From: Thalassotalea loyana
GTDB taxonomy: Bacteria; Pseudomonadota; Gammaproteobacteria; Enterobacterales; Alteromonadaceae
Length of the DNA: 64,000 nucleotides
Assembly: GCF_030161435.1 (NCBI RefSeq)
Contig: NZ_BSSV01000007.1
Coordinates: 62,001-126,000 of the forward strand
Reading direction: 5' to 3'
Made by a program: the position numbers and the translations under genes
Notes under the pieces: model-generated
Databases searched by the model: none
The model's input: only the letters and a program-made list of their open reading frames with translations
Told to the model about the DNA's origin: nothing
In this document: positions 26,278-36,105 of the stretch, in pieces
Layout of the letters: each line of letters starts with the position of its first letter
Numbering within the stretch: the stretch's first letter is position 1

Positions 26278-29200
26278 TTAGGTCGTAAACTTAGTTGATT
26301 TGTCGGTGGTCCGATACGATACCAAATAATTTTGAAAGTCTTTTTCTGACAGTGGCTTGCTGTACAAATAACCTTGCATTTGTTCGCAACGAAGCCCTGA
26401 TAAGAAACTTAACTGAGGTTCTGTTTCAACACCTTCAGCGACAACGTTTAAACCTAGGTTATGTGCGATAGTGACGATGGTAGCTACCATGTTTCTGCCT
26501 TGATCAGATATTTCAATATCATCAACAAACGCTTTATCAATCTTTAACGTGTTTAATGGGAATTTCTTCAAGTAGGCGAGTGAAGAATAACCTGTGCCGA
26601 AGTCATCTAATGATAAGTTAATTCCCATAGCGCGAATTTGCAACATGGTGTCAATCGCTTCTTGTGGAGAGTCCATTACCGTTCCTTCGGTAATTTCAAG
26701 CTCTAAATACTTTGCTTCTAAACCAGTCTCTTCGAGAATGTCGCTGATAACCTTCACAAGGTTTGGTTGAGTAAATTGAACTGCAGACAAGTTAACGGTA
26801 ATTCGGCCATTGAATAACCCAGCATCTACCCATTTTTTAGTTGCGATACATGATTTTCGTAATACGACTTCACCAATACCAATAATCTGTCCTGTTTCTT
26901 CTGATACAGGAATAAACACACCCGGACTAATGATTCCTTTTGTTGGCGTTTCAAACCGTACTAACGCCTCCATACCAGAAATTTTACCTGTGCTTATCTC
27001 AATCTTAGGCTGATAAAAGACTGAAAAATAATCCTCTTTTAAACCATGGCGAATAAGGTTTTCAATTTGCAAACGTTTTACTGCTTGTTTGTTCATCGAT
27101 TCGCTAAAGAATTGGTACTTATTACCGCCTTGATCTTTTGCATGGTACATTGCGGTATCCGCATTTTTTAGTAGCTCCTGAGGGGTAGCACCATCTTCAG
27201 GGAACAAAACAATACCAATACTGCTATATAGCACAAGTTCTTGGTTCTTCAGTTTTAATGGCTGTGCAATTGTTTTAAGAATGTCTTTTGCGATTGTTGT
27301 TATCGTGTGAATATCATTCGTATCTTCGATAATTAAACTAAATTCGTCACCACCTAAGCGATATACTGAGTCTTGTTTTCGTCCTACGTTCAATATACGC
27401 TCTGCAACTTTACATAAGAGTACGTCACCGACCTCATGGCCCATTGAGTCATTGATTTTCTTAAAGTTATCTAAGTCGAATACAAGTAGAGCGTGCGGTG
27501 TTTTGTTCTTTACAAGCTTCGCTTGGTTTGCCTGGAAATATGATCGATTTGGCAAGCCAGTTAAGGTATCTGAATTAGCTAGCTTTCTTAACTCAGCTTC
27601 TGTTTTCTTACGTTGTGTGATGTCAGAAAAAACACCTACAAAGTGAGAAATATTGTTGTTCTCGTCTCGAATTACGTCAATATTTAAATCTGTTAGATAC
27701 AGGTCATTATTGTTTCTTAAGCTTTCTACTTCGCCGTGCCACGACCCTTTAGTGATTAAATGCTTTTTAACGTTCTGATTAAATGCTTCAGAATAACGCG
27801 TGAACTTCATTGACGTACCAAGCATTGATTGACGGTTTTTTCCTGTTATTTTTTGGTAGGCCTTATTGACATCTACCGTGATAAACTGGCGATCGTAGAT
27901 TATGACGGCATCTGAAATGTTTTCGATACACTTTGCGAATAATTTCAAGCGCTCTTCGGCTGTTTTGATATGACTGATATCTTTGAGCGTCCCCGTCATA
28001 CGGGTTGCTTCGTTATTTTTATTGCGCTCAACGATTTTTCCGCGATCAAGAATCCACATCCATTTATCATTTTTACCCTTTACGCGGTAGGTCGCTTCAA
28101 AGTGAGTTGAATCATCTTCAAAATGCTCATTTAATGCTTCACGTACCCGTGGAATGTCTTGAGGGTGAATATTTGTTTGGTCTGTGCCAAGGTTTCGTCG
28201 ACCATCTTGTGGGAAGTCTAAAATACCCCAAATATTAGAGCGATAGATTTTACCTGTCGAAATATTCCAGTCCCACATTTCGTCGCCACTTCCCCATAAT
28301 GAAAGTTTTAGGCGTTCTTCACTTTTCTTTATTTGGAGGTTGTATTGTCGCTTGTATCTGGCTTGTTGAATAAAATAAGCAACAATTGCCAGAAACATTA
28401 ATATGTATACGAATAATGCTTTACTCGATAACCACCAAGGCGGCAAAATATTTATTTTAACAGAAGCGCTTTTTACGACATCAGGATAGTATTTATCGAA
28501 AGCTTCCACGTTGAACGTGTAAAGTCCTGCACTAAGATTTGTGTAGGTCGCTCGCTTATTTGAGTGATCAGTTTCTATCCATTCTTCATCTAACCCTTCT
28601 AGCTTGTATCTATAAATCAACTGCTCCATCAAGGTAGGGTTAGGAGATACAAATTCTATAGTGAAAGGTGAGTCTTTATGATTTAACGTAAATGTTTCAG
28701 TTTCACTTAACTGATTCTTTAAAATAGATTTTTTACCAGTTAATGGCACTATGTTCTTGTTTAATATTCGCAAGTTACTTAGTACTGGCTGGTGTATTTC
28801 TTGTTTGATTGATAAGGCTAACTCAGTATCAACTTTATGAATTCCGTTAAGTCCACCGTAATAAAAATGATGATCTTTTGTAAATATTGCAGATGAATAC
28901 ATTGCTTCATTAATTTGCAATTTATAATCAGTATAAAAGTTAACGCTTTTGCCTGTCTCAGGACTTAATACGCTCACACCATTTGTGGTAGACACCCAAG
29001 CATTGTGATTGTCATCAATAACTAATGAATTAATCATATTATTGATTAACCCGTTATTGGTGTTATACGTTTGTTGACTACCATCAGTTTTAATTAAGAG
29101 AACACCAATATCTGATGATGTCAGCCATACGTTATCATTATCAACAACCATTTTCTCATAGTCAGATAGAGCGATATCATATTTAGTTGCTATATCGCCT

Positions 29201-30765
29201 CCAATTGGATTCCTTCCGTAACTATTTGCTGTGTATATTCCACTTTCGTTGAAAAACCATAACTGCCTGTTTTGCATGAATAAAGACTTTGCAGTTATAT
29301 CATGTAGAATTGGTGAAGAGTTTTCTGCTTGGAGATTCAACGAGTTTAATTGATTTTGGGAATCTACAAACCATAGCGTTTCCCCATCAATCGCTACCTG
29401 ACTTGGCGTTAAATAATTAGTACTGATATCAATGGCACTAAGTTTTACGAACGAGAAGTCTTTGACTTTTATTTTGTAGATTTCTTGTTGGTATGTAATT
29501 GCTAGAACATATTCGCTGTTAATGAGCTTTAAGGTGTTAATTGAGTCTGCGAAGGGAAGAGTAACAGGCACTAAATTAGTTCCAGTCATTTTGTTCAGTC
29601 CAGTAGTTTCTCCACTCAATAAAATCGAACCATCTGGTAACTCCAATAACTGTTCAATTGAAGCACCGCCTTCAGTATAAGCGATTGGTAAATGCTCAAA
29701 TAGAGAATACATTGGGCTAAAAACTGAAAGACCTTTAGAAGAACCAACATACATCGTACCTAAACTACTTTTATAAATTTTTCGTGTTTTGTTACTGGAT
29801 AACGATGAGCTTATAGACGCTGATTTTTGAATACTAATTTCATTTGAATTGGTGTTGTATATTATGAGGCCATTTGCACTAGCGAACCACAATGTGTTTT
29901 CATCGTAGATTGCAATGGACCTTATAGGGAACGAATTTTCTGAACTATTGACTGTTTCAATTGGCTTTAAATTGCTTAAATCTTTATCCAATGAATACAC
30001 ACCAATATCCGTAGCTAACCAATATTTTTCATCGAAGTATGTAATGTCGAACAGACTATTTGCATTTAAGGTAAAATCGTATTTATTGGTACCTTCGCTC
30101 AGAACAAATGTAAAGGACAGAGCTTCGTTTGAAATAAAAACACCATTTCCATATGTGCCAAACCAATAGTTACCTTTTTTGTCCTGATAAATATTGATTA
30201 CTTCCTTTAATTTGTGCTCAAAGCCTCTAATTCTTATTTTACGGAAGTTATTATTTTCTTCATCGAACTTGTGTAGGCCGCTTACTGTCGATACCCAAAT
30301 ATTACCAGAATTATCTTGGTAAATATCCCATACCTCACCGTCAGCTAATGTTCCTGGATCATCGGAGACATGGTAATAATTTTCAAAATTATCTAATTGT
30401 CTGTTGTATTTACTCAATCCATTTGCAGTTCCAACCCACAACGTATTCGATTGATCAACCAAGATTGTTCTTATGAAGTTTGAAGCAATAGAGTTGCTAT
30501 CTCCATTATCACGTTTGTAATAATGGAAATTCTCCCCGTCAAATCTATTTAAGCCCTCTTCAGTAGCTAGCCAAATAAATCCTTGATGATCCTCTGCAAT
30601 GTCAATGATAGTACTCTGGGAAAGGCCGTGTTCAGTTAAGAATCGATCAAACTTTAATTCTTGGGAAAAGGTTGAAGCATTACTTACAGGTGAAAAAACG
30701 AATAACAACGCGAGTTGAAATAAGCATGCGAAACCAACCAAGTTTTTAGAACGGGAAAACAGCAC
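26278..30765 (-). CDS. Propeller/Y_Y_Y sensor with PAS, GGDEF and EAL domains
   Basis: A 1495-residue membrane receptor for cyclic di-GMP signalling. It has a signal peptide (about 1-30), then a periplasmic double beta-propeller of Reg_prop repeats (about 35-700; repeating W(V/L)GT..GL..FD patterns). A Y_Y_Y domain follows (about 700-780), then a membrane helix (about 785-803, FVYILMFLAIVAYFIQQ in part) and two PAS domains (about 830-945 and 950-1065). The GGDEF domain has an intact RLGGDEF motif near residue 1137. The EAL domain has GMEALVR near 1265 and LDDFGTGYSSLAYLK. Both catalytic domains look complete, so it can make or break c-di-GMP. The propeller/Y_Y_Y front end is like that of polysaccharide-sensing hybrid systems. 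It is a single-gene unit. Confidence 0.93.
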   Translation of the reverse strand: MLFSRSKNLVGFACLFQLALLFVFSPVSNASTFSQELKFDRFLTEHGLSQSTIIDIAEDHQGFIWLATEEGLNRFDGENFHYYKRDNGDSNSIASNFIRTILVDQSNTLWVGTANGLSKYNRQLDNFENYYHVSDDPGTLADGEVWDIYQDNSGNIWVSTVSGLHKFDEENNNFRKIRIRGFEHKLKEVINIYQDKKGNYWFGTYGNGVFISNEALSFTFVLSEGTNKYDFTLNANSLFDITYFDEKYWLATDIGVYSLDKDLSNLKPIETVNSSENSFPIRSIAIYDENTLWFASANGLIIYNTNSNEISIQKSASISSSLSSNKTRKIYKSSLGTMYVGSSKGLSVFSPMYSLFEHLPIAYTEGGASIEQLLELPDGSILLSGETTGLNKMTGTNLVPVTLPFADSINTLKLINSEYVLAITYQQEIYKIKVKDFSFVKLSAIDISTNYLTPSQVAIDGETLWFVDSQNQLNSLNLQAENSSPILHDITAKSLFMQNRQLWFFNESGIYTANSYGRNPIGGDIATKYDIALSDYEKMVVDNDNVWLTSSDIGVLLIKTDGSQQTYNTNNGLINNMINSLVIDDNHNAWVSTTNGVSVLSPETGKSVNFYTDYKLQINEAMYSSAIFTKDHHFYYGGLNGIHKVDTELALSIKQEIHQPVLSNLRILNKNIVPLTGKKSILKNQLSETETFTLNHKDSPFTIEFVSPNPTLMEQLIYRYKLEGLDEEWIETDHSNKRATYTNLSAGLYTFNVEAFDKYYPDVVKSASVKINILPPWWLSSKALFVYILMFLAIVAYFIQQARYKRQYNLQIKKSEERLKLSLWGSGDEMWDWNISTGKIYRSNIWGILDFPQDGRRNLGTDQTNIHPQDIPRVREALNEHFEDDSTHFEATYRVKGKNDKWMWILDRGKIVERNKNNEATRMTGTLKDISHIKTAEERLKLFAKCIENISDAVIIYDRQFITVDVNKAYQKITGKNRQSMLGTSMKFTRYSEAFNQNVKKHLITKGSWHGEVESLRNNNDLYLTDLNIDVIRDENNNISHFVGVFSDITQRKKTEAELRKLANSDTLTGLPNRSYFQANQAKLVKNKTPHALLVFDLDNFKKINDSMGHEVGDVLLCKVAERILNVGRKQDSVYRLGGDEFSLIIEDTNDIHTITTIAKDILKTIAQPLKLKNQELVLYSSIGIVLFPEDGATPQELLKNADTAMYHAKDQGGNKYQFFSESMNKQAVKRLQIENLIRHGLKEDYFSVFYQPKIEISTGKISGMEALVRFETPTKGIISPGVFIPVSEETGQIIGIGEVVLRKSCIATKKWVDAGLFNGRITVNLSAVQFTQPNLVKVISDILEETGLEAKYLELEITEGTVMDSPQEAIDTMLQIRAMGINLSLDDFGTGYSSLAYLKKFPLNTLKIDKAFVDDIEISDQGRNMVATIVTIAHNLGLNVVAEGVETEPQLSFLSGLRCEQMQGYLYSKPLSEKDFQNYLVSYRTTDKSTKFTT

Positions 30766-30862
30766 TAATACTACCTTGCTATAAAACAGAAAATATCAAC
30801 ATCACACATTGTTATTGTTTTTAAAGTTAATAAGCCATTAAATGTGATGCGTTGACCTAAGT

Positions 30863-30894
30863 CAATAAAAATGGCCGATATTATGTTATCGACC
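30863..30894 (-). terminator. Terminator of the insulinase-like protease gene
   Basis: On the minus strand GGTCGATA (30894-30887) pairs with TATCGGCC (30880-30873), eight pairs with one G-U, and is followed by ATTTTTATT. It lies directly after the protease stop. Confidence 0.75.
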
Positions 30895-30896
30895 AC

Positions 30897-33695
30897 TTAG
30901 TATTTTATTTTACCTGTTTTTTGCAAATTTTTACTAACTTCTTGTAAGTCGTTATCTTCGCTGGATAATACAGGCTGATTTAGCTCATTGGCCGTCATTA
31001 GACAAATATGGTCGTCGGCGATTTGTTGTTCGCCGTCTTTTAACAAATTCTTTCCTACAAAAGCTTTTATTTGAGCTAATTCCATATGGCTAATGGCATC
31101 TATTAATTTTGATTTGTTATTAAATTCTAGGTCTTGGCTAGTAATAGAACCCCAAAATCTTTGGCTTTTTATTCGAAGGCTCGCATCCTTCTCTAAAAGC
31201 TGACCTGCTAAACCTGCACGAAGAGAATGCCACTCGGCCTCAGATAATTGGTCAATGAGCGCTATACTCATTCCCACAAACGACTCAATAGCTTCTAATA
31301 AGTCCTGGGAATTGGTATGTGGAGACTGGATATAAAGTGCAATACCTGGATAGTAACCCGTGGGCACATAACCAACACCTACTAGGTAACCAAACTGTCT
31401 TTCTGTGCGCATTTGTTCAAAGAAATGTGGCGATAATAATTGACTAATGATCATGGCGTACGCCATGGTTTCTACGGTTCTATCATCAAAGGTAAAATAA
31501 ACAATTGCGGCGTGATCATGCTCTTTCAAATTCAAGTAATGGCATAATTTACCTTGGTCTTTAGTGTCGATTACCGGTACTTCTTGGCGAGCATTATCGT
31601 CAGTGACACCATCAAAGGCTTGTTTGACAATACTTGTCATACGTTGTGCATGATTTAATTGCCAGTTGCCATGGATAAACAGTTCCAAATATATCGTGTC
31701 AAATAGGGCGCTATAGAACGCCTCAAAATCTTTAAACGTCATGTTATCAAGTGCTTTGATATATTCTTGAGCACCCAATTTTTGAGGTTGAAGCGCACTG
31801 CTCAATGCTGAAAATAGCTGAGATATTGATTTACTATCTTGGGTGTTCCTAATGTGCTTTATTAACTGTCTTTTGAATAGTTCGAACTTTTCTTGGCAAA
31901 ATTGCTGGTTGCGTAGCGAATGAAGCAACTTTTCTAACAATAATGGCTGTTTTTCACTCAAACCAGAAATTTGTAATGTCATGCCACTTTGATGCGGGTA
32001 TAAGTGATAATGCATTCCCGCAAGTTCTGCGTTGTAATGCTGTTCAGTTACATTATCTGTGAATAAATTGATAAACAGCCTAGTCATTGCAATGTGTTCA
32101 TCACAACTCACACAAAAAGGGCTATCAATATTTAGATAAATGTAACCTTTGGGTATGTTAAAGCTTTGGTCTTGTTTAAACCAAACGGTTAGCCCAGCAT
32201 CCTTGTCGATTATTTCAGGTTGTGTTTGTACCTTTTCCTTAATCACAATTGCAGGGTTTTTCACAATATATGGATTTTTTTCAGGCAAAAACAGCGCATC
32301 AATTATGTGGGGGTTGTGCCACCGTTCAATTTGCTCTTCATCGATTTGATTCACTCTATATGGCACTTGATACCAGTGGCTGGTTCTATCAAATTCAAGC
32401 TGCTTTGATACGTGCATTAGACGTAAATTATTTGGCGATAAATACGCGAGTATGTCGTCTAGAAATTCGTAGTTCATGCCCGCCATGATGTAATCACCAT
32501 AAATATAGTGTTCACTAGGGTAATAGTGCATGTTCATGACAAGGTGGCTTACTGACTCAATTGGCTTCACTTGTTCTTGAAAGTTAAATGATAAAGAAGC
32601 TATCGCCTTTTTTTCTTCGAAATAAGTGCTATCAATAGGCTTGGCTTTTAATAATGCAATATAGCTAAAACATGCTGAAACGATATCATTAACATGTTCC
32701 TCCCCCAACTCGGTCAACGCAATAGAGATATTGAAGTCTTTGAAGTTGGAGCCATGAATACCTGATCCAGCACTCAATCGAAGAGCCCAGTGCTGCTGCT
32801 TGAGGTAAGACAGCAAACTTCCTGGTCCTTCATGTCCAAGTAAATAGGCAATGAGAGCCTCTGGCTTATACTCATATAAGTCGTCAACACATGGCATGGC
32901 GAAGCTTATGATGAGTTGACGATCATCTTTTACTGGGCATACATCAATTTTTATTTGCTGATGTTCAGGTAAATAAATTGGCGCTGTGATTGGTTTACTC
33001 GGTTGGTCATTAGAGGTGATGGCACCAAAATATTTATGAGCGAGCCTTTCTAGCTCATCTACCGACATCGGTCCTTCAAGCGCCAGTGTCATGTTCTGGG
33101 CGTAATAATGTGTCTGATAGAAAAGGACTAACTCGTCGCGGACATTGCTAGTTTCACGATCAGCTAATGTGTCGATGTTTCCAACACTAAATTGCGAGAA
33201 GGGGTGTTCTTGGTTGATCGTTTCTTTGTGGACATCATATAGACGACGAATGTCATCCTTCAATTTCAATTTGAATTCTGCATCGATATTTTGTCTCTCT
33301 TTTTCAATGAAATCTTGTGATAGCAAAGGACTAATAAAAAAGTCACTAAACCTTTCTAAGGCAGCATCAAATTGTTGATGAAAAATATCGAGAAAGTAAC
33401 AAGTATGTTCTGTCGCAGTCCATGCATTGTGGTGGCCACCGTTCTTAGAAATGAATTGTTGATATTCACTACCATCTGGAAAATTTTTGGTCCCCAAAAA
33501 CAGCATATGCTCTAAAAAGTGAGCCATACCTTGCCTTGATGACGGATCACTAAAGTGACCAACATTTACAGCGAGCGCTGCAGCCGCTTTCTGGCTGTGT
33601 TGATTCTCTATTAGCAATACACGTAAGCCGTTGGCTAACGTTAAAGCATGATAATTTTTGTCATCATTGGGGCTTTTTATCAAGCGGTTCTCCAA
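30897..33695 (-). CDS. Insulinase (M16) family zinc protease, pitrilysin/IDE type
   Basis: 932 residues. The inverted zinc motif HFLEH is at 59-63 (GMAHFLEHMLFLGT), with the distal glutamate in the NIDAEFKLKL segment around residues 138-147, followed by three inactive M16 lobes. Length and layout match protease III/IDE (about 960). Unlike E. coli PtrA there is no signal peptide (it starts MENRLIKSPNDDKNY), so a cytoplasmic location is likely, where it would degrade small peptides. It stands alone between terminators. Confidence 0.93.
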   Translation of the reverse strand: MENRLIKSPNDDKNYHALTLANGLRVLLIENQHSQKAAAALAVNVGHFSDPSSRQGMAHFLEHMLFLGTKNFPDGSEYQQFISKNGGHHNAWTATEHTCYFLDIFHQQFDAALERFSDFFISPLLSQDFIEKERQNIDAEFKLKLKDDIRRLYDVHKETINQEHPFSQFSVGNIDTLADRETSNVRDELVLFYQTHYYAQNMTLALEGPMSVDELERLAHKYFGAITSNDQPSKPITAPIYLPEHQQIKIDVCPVKDDRQLIISFAMPCVDDLYEYKPEALIAYLLGHEGPGSLLSYLKQQHWALRLSAGSGIHGSNFKDFNISIALTELGEEHVNDIVSACFSYIALLKAKPIDSTYFEEKKAIASLSFNFQEQVKPIESVSHLVMNMHYYPSEHYIYGDYIMAGMNYEFLDDILAYLSPNNLRLMHVSKQLEFDRTSHWYQVPYRVNQIDEEQIERWHNPHIIDALFLPEKNPYIVKNPAIVIKEKVQTQPEIIDKDAGLTVWFKQDQSFNIPKGYIYLNIDSPFCVSCDEHIAMTRLFINLFTDNVTEQHYNAELAGMHYHLYPHQSGMTLQISGLSEKQPLLLEKLLHSLRNQQFCQEKFELFKRQLIKHIRNTQDSKSISQLFSALSSALQPQKLGAQEYIKALDNMTFKDFEAFYSALFDTIYLELFIHGNWQLNHAQRMTSIVKQAFDGVTDDNARQEVPVIDTKDQGKLCHYLNLKEHDHAAIVYFTFDDRTVETMAYAMIISQLLSPHFFEQMRTERQFGYLVGVGYVPTGYYPGIALYIQSPHTNSQDLLEAIESFVGMSIALIDQLSEAEWHSLRAGLAGQLLEKDASLRIKSQRFWGSITSQDLEFNNKSKLIDAISHMELAQIKAFVGKNLLKDGEQQIADDHICLMTANELNQPVLSSEDNDLQEVSKNLQKTGKIKY

Positions 33696-34066
33696 ATTGC
33701 CTTTTCATATGACTGCTAACTAATTGTTTTAACTATAAAGCTATACTATTTCTAGATTACTTCAAGCACAATTATGTATCTAAATCGTTATCCTTAAAGA
33801 AAAAAATTGTTCAGAGAGAACAACATGTCGACGAAGTTTTGTTACTTAACCTCAAGTTCTTTAACTTTATAGATAAAGTTAGACCAAATTATCGTTAAAT
33901 TGTTCTAAACAATTTATTTTTTGTGTTTCAGTTAGTAGAAAAGTCTAAAACCTTAATTTTCTTATTCGAATTTGCGTCAATTTCAATTACCATTAATGCA
34001 AGTTGAGTGAGAATGCACAATAATAAAACGAAAGTAACTAGCTAGTTGGTGCAGTTAGAGAGAAGT
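33696..34066. other. Intergenic region with three inverted repeats upstream of sixA
   Basis: About 370 bp without a convincing gene. It holds three short perfect dyads: TTGTTC-N5-GAACAA (33807-33823), AACTTTAT-AG-ATAAAGTT (33863-33880) and AAATTGTT-CTA-AACAATTT (33897-33915). The last is followed by ATTTTTTG and so looks like a plus-strand terminator. A 15-codon frame begins at an ATG at 33825. The layout would fit a small RNA of about 100 nt or a leader peptide, but no promoter was assigned. Confidence 0.4.
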
Positions 34067-34543
34067 ATGCAAATATTAATTATGCGGCACGGCCATGCAG
34101 AGCCATTTGGTCAATCCGATGCAATGCGAGAATTGAGCAGACAAGGGCAAATTGAAGCAGAAAAAATGGCTGAATTTTTGCGTAGCCAAGAGCAAATATT
34201 TGATGTGATATATCAGAGCCCATATGTACGTGCTCAGCAAACAGCTGACATCGTTGCTAAAACGCTTGGGCAGGAGAGCAAGTTACAAACACTCGATTTA
34301 ATAACGCCATTGGGTGACGCGAAAGATGTTCATGATTATATTGATGGAATACTTGCAGAACGTGCGTTGGACAATATTTTATTCGTTTGTCATATGCCAA
34401 TTGTCAGTTATCTTGTTGAGACTCTCACGGCGGGCGTTAACTCTCCTATTTTTCAAACAGCAGCCATTGCACAGATAGAGTACAACCCGTCATCGTGTTC
34501 TGGCGAACTAATCGCGATGAATGCGCCATTGTCTATTAGTTAA
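34067..34543 (+). CDS. sixA: Phosphohistidine phosphatase SixA
   Basis: SixA removes phosphate from histidine phosphotransfer domains and from the nitrogen-related PTS protein NPr. About 158 residues (E. coli 161) of the histidine phosphatase fold: the RHG motif is in MRHGHAEP at the N-terminus and the second His in FVCHMPIVSYL. I start at ATG 34067, which has GAGAG upstream; an earlier ATG at 34046 lacks one and would add seven residues. It meets smrB tail to tail with no spacer. Confidence 0.93.
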   Translation: MQILIMRHGHAEPFGQSDAMRELSRQGQIEAEKMAEFLRSQEQIFDVIYQSPYVRAQQTADIVAKTLGQESKLQTLDLITPLGDAKDVHDYIDGILAERALDNILFVCHMPIVSYLVETLTAGVNSPIFQTAAIAQIEYNPSSCSGELIAMNAPLSIS

Positions 34544-35083
34544 TTAACGCACAAATTTATCTTTAAGTTCGACGAGCACTAAAAGAGCGCCATCTCCACC
34601 AAACTCAAGTGGCGCTTGATGGAAAGCCATAACATCAGGATGCTGAACAAGCCAATGCGGAACTTTATTTTTTAAGATACGAGAACCAATTCCATGTACA
34701 ATACAAACACATTGTGCATGTTCTTTCTGGCATGCATATAACAGTGCAGCAATTTCCTTCTTAGCCTGATGCTGGTCGAGCCCATGTAAGTCCAAAATAA
34801 GATCTGGTGTGTAGATGCCACGACGCAAATTTTTCGCTTCAAAACTATCGACATCTTCACGGACAAACTTCATTGGCCCTTGTTGATTTAAATTAGGTTC
34901 AAACTCGTCAGAAAAGTGGAATTCCGCAACTTGTTTTTTCGTCTTATTTTGCGCTATTTGCGATTTTGGCTTGCTGGTTCTTTTCGCTGGGTGTATCTTG
35001 TCTTGCACCATAGGTTTTATCTTACCTACAGCGTCTTTAAATTGCTGTTTTTCTTGTTCAGATAGTAGATCTTTAAATTTCAT
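34544..35083 (-). CDS. smrB: Ribosome-rescue endonuclease SmrB
   Basis: 179 residues with a C-terminal Smr domain (LDLHGLDQHQAKKEI, CIVHGIGSRIL, HQAPLEFGGDGALLVLVEL). SmrB cleaves mRNA at collided ribosomes in E. coli, where it is also divergent from prmB, as here. The N-terminal part has the FSDEFEPNLNQQGPMKFVREDV stretch (in part) conserved in YfcN. The usual HGxG catalytic motif reads HGIG. Divergent spacing to prmB is about 80 bp. Confidence 0.93.
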   Translation of the reverse strand: MKFKDLLSEQEKQQFKDAVGKIKPMVQDKIHPAKRTSKPKSQIAQNKTKKQVAEFHFSDEFEPNLNQQGPMKFVREDVDSFEAKNLRRGIYTPDLILDLHGLDQHQAKKEIAALLYACQKEHAQCVCIVHGIGSRILKNKVPHWLVQHPDVMAFHQAPLEFGGDGALLVLVELKDKFVR

Positions 35084-35166
35084 AAGCGCAGTCTAAATCA
35101 TCTGGCTAAAATAACAAGAATTGGCACTTAGATTTTACAATACGACATTTTCACAAGGGGTTATCG

Positions 35167-36102
35167 GTGACAGACCAATCAACAGAGCAATTAGTAACAG
35201 AACTTTCGACAATTAGCGACTTCGTTCGATTTGGTGCGAGTGCATTTAATCAAGCGGGCCTTTATTTTGGACATGGTACTGACAATGCTTGGGATGAATC
35301 TGTATTTCTTACCATGTATACCCTCAATTTACCCGATGATCTGTTTAGTCAAGTTGGGCAATGTAAGTTAACCACACCCGAAAAAGAAGAATTATTGGCG
35401 ATATATCAACGCCGAATTGATGAAGAAATACCGGCAGCCTATATAACAAACCAAGCTAACTTTGCTGGCTTACCCTTTTATGTTGATGAGCGCGTACTAG
35501 TGCCGCGCTCACCGATTGGTGAATTGATTGTACAACGTTTCAACAAACAATTACCGGTCGGTACCTCGCCAAGCCGAATTTTAGATCTATGCACCGGCAG
35601 CGGCTGTATTGCAATTGCTTGTGCATACCAGTTCCCTGAAGCGGAAGTTGACGCTGTTGATTTAAGTGTTGATGCATTAAATGTATGCCAAATTAACATT
35701 GAAAGTCACGGGTTAATGGAACAAGTTATTCCAATTCAATCTGATATTTTTTCTGGGGTTGAGGGCCAAGTTTATGATTTAATCGTGACGAACCCGCCTT
35801 ACGTAGATCAGGAAGACGTAGACGCATTACCGAAAGAGTTTTTACATGAACCCGAAATGGGATTAGGTAGTGGCCATGATGGTTTAGATATAACACGCAA
35901 GATTCTGGCACAAGCCTCACAACACTTAAGTGAACTTGGTGTGTTAATCTGTGAAGTCGGTAATTCTCAAGTGCATTTGCAAGCACAATATCCGGAAGTC
36001 GACTTTGAATGGCTTACGTTTGAAAAGGGTGGGCATGGTGTGTTTATGTTAACAAAAGCACAATTAGATCAACATTCAGAAATTTTTAAGGCAAGAGCGT
36101 AA
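35167..36102 (+). CDS. prmB: Ribosomal protein uL3 glutamine methyltransferase
   Basis: PrmB methylates a glutamine on ribosomal protein uL3 (L3). 311 residues; SAM-binding motif LDLCTGSGCIAIACA and the catalytic NPPY motif in VTNPPYVDQEDV. The start is GTG 35167 with a strong AAGGGG 6 nt upstream. It is followed after 3 nt by aroC, the gene order known from E. coli and relatives. Confidence 0.95.
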   Translation: MTDQSTEQLVTELSTISDFVRFGASAFNQAGLYFGHGTDNAWDESVFLTMYTLNLPDDLFSQVGQCKLTTPEKEELLAIYQRRIDEEIPAAYITNQANFAGLPFYVDERVLVPRSPIGELIVQRFNKQLPVGTSPSRILDLCTGSGCIAIACAYQFPEAEVDAVDLSVDALNVCQINIESHGLMEQVIPIQSDIFSGVEGQVYDLIVTNPPYVDQEDVDALPKEFLHEPEMGLGSGHDGLDITRKILAQASQHLSELGVLICEVGNSQVHLQAQYPEVDFEWLTFEKGGHGVFMLTKAQLDQHSEIFKARA

Positions 36103-36105
36103 TAG

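Noticed and set aside
33825-33872. 15-codon leader peptide before sixA
   Set aside because: ATG with a GAGAG-like site exists, but the frame is too short and lies over 190 nt from sixA; kept only as a remark.
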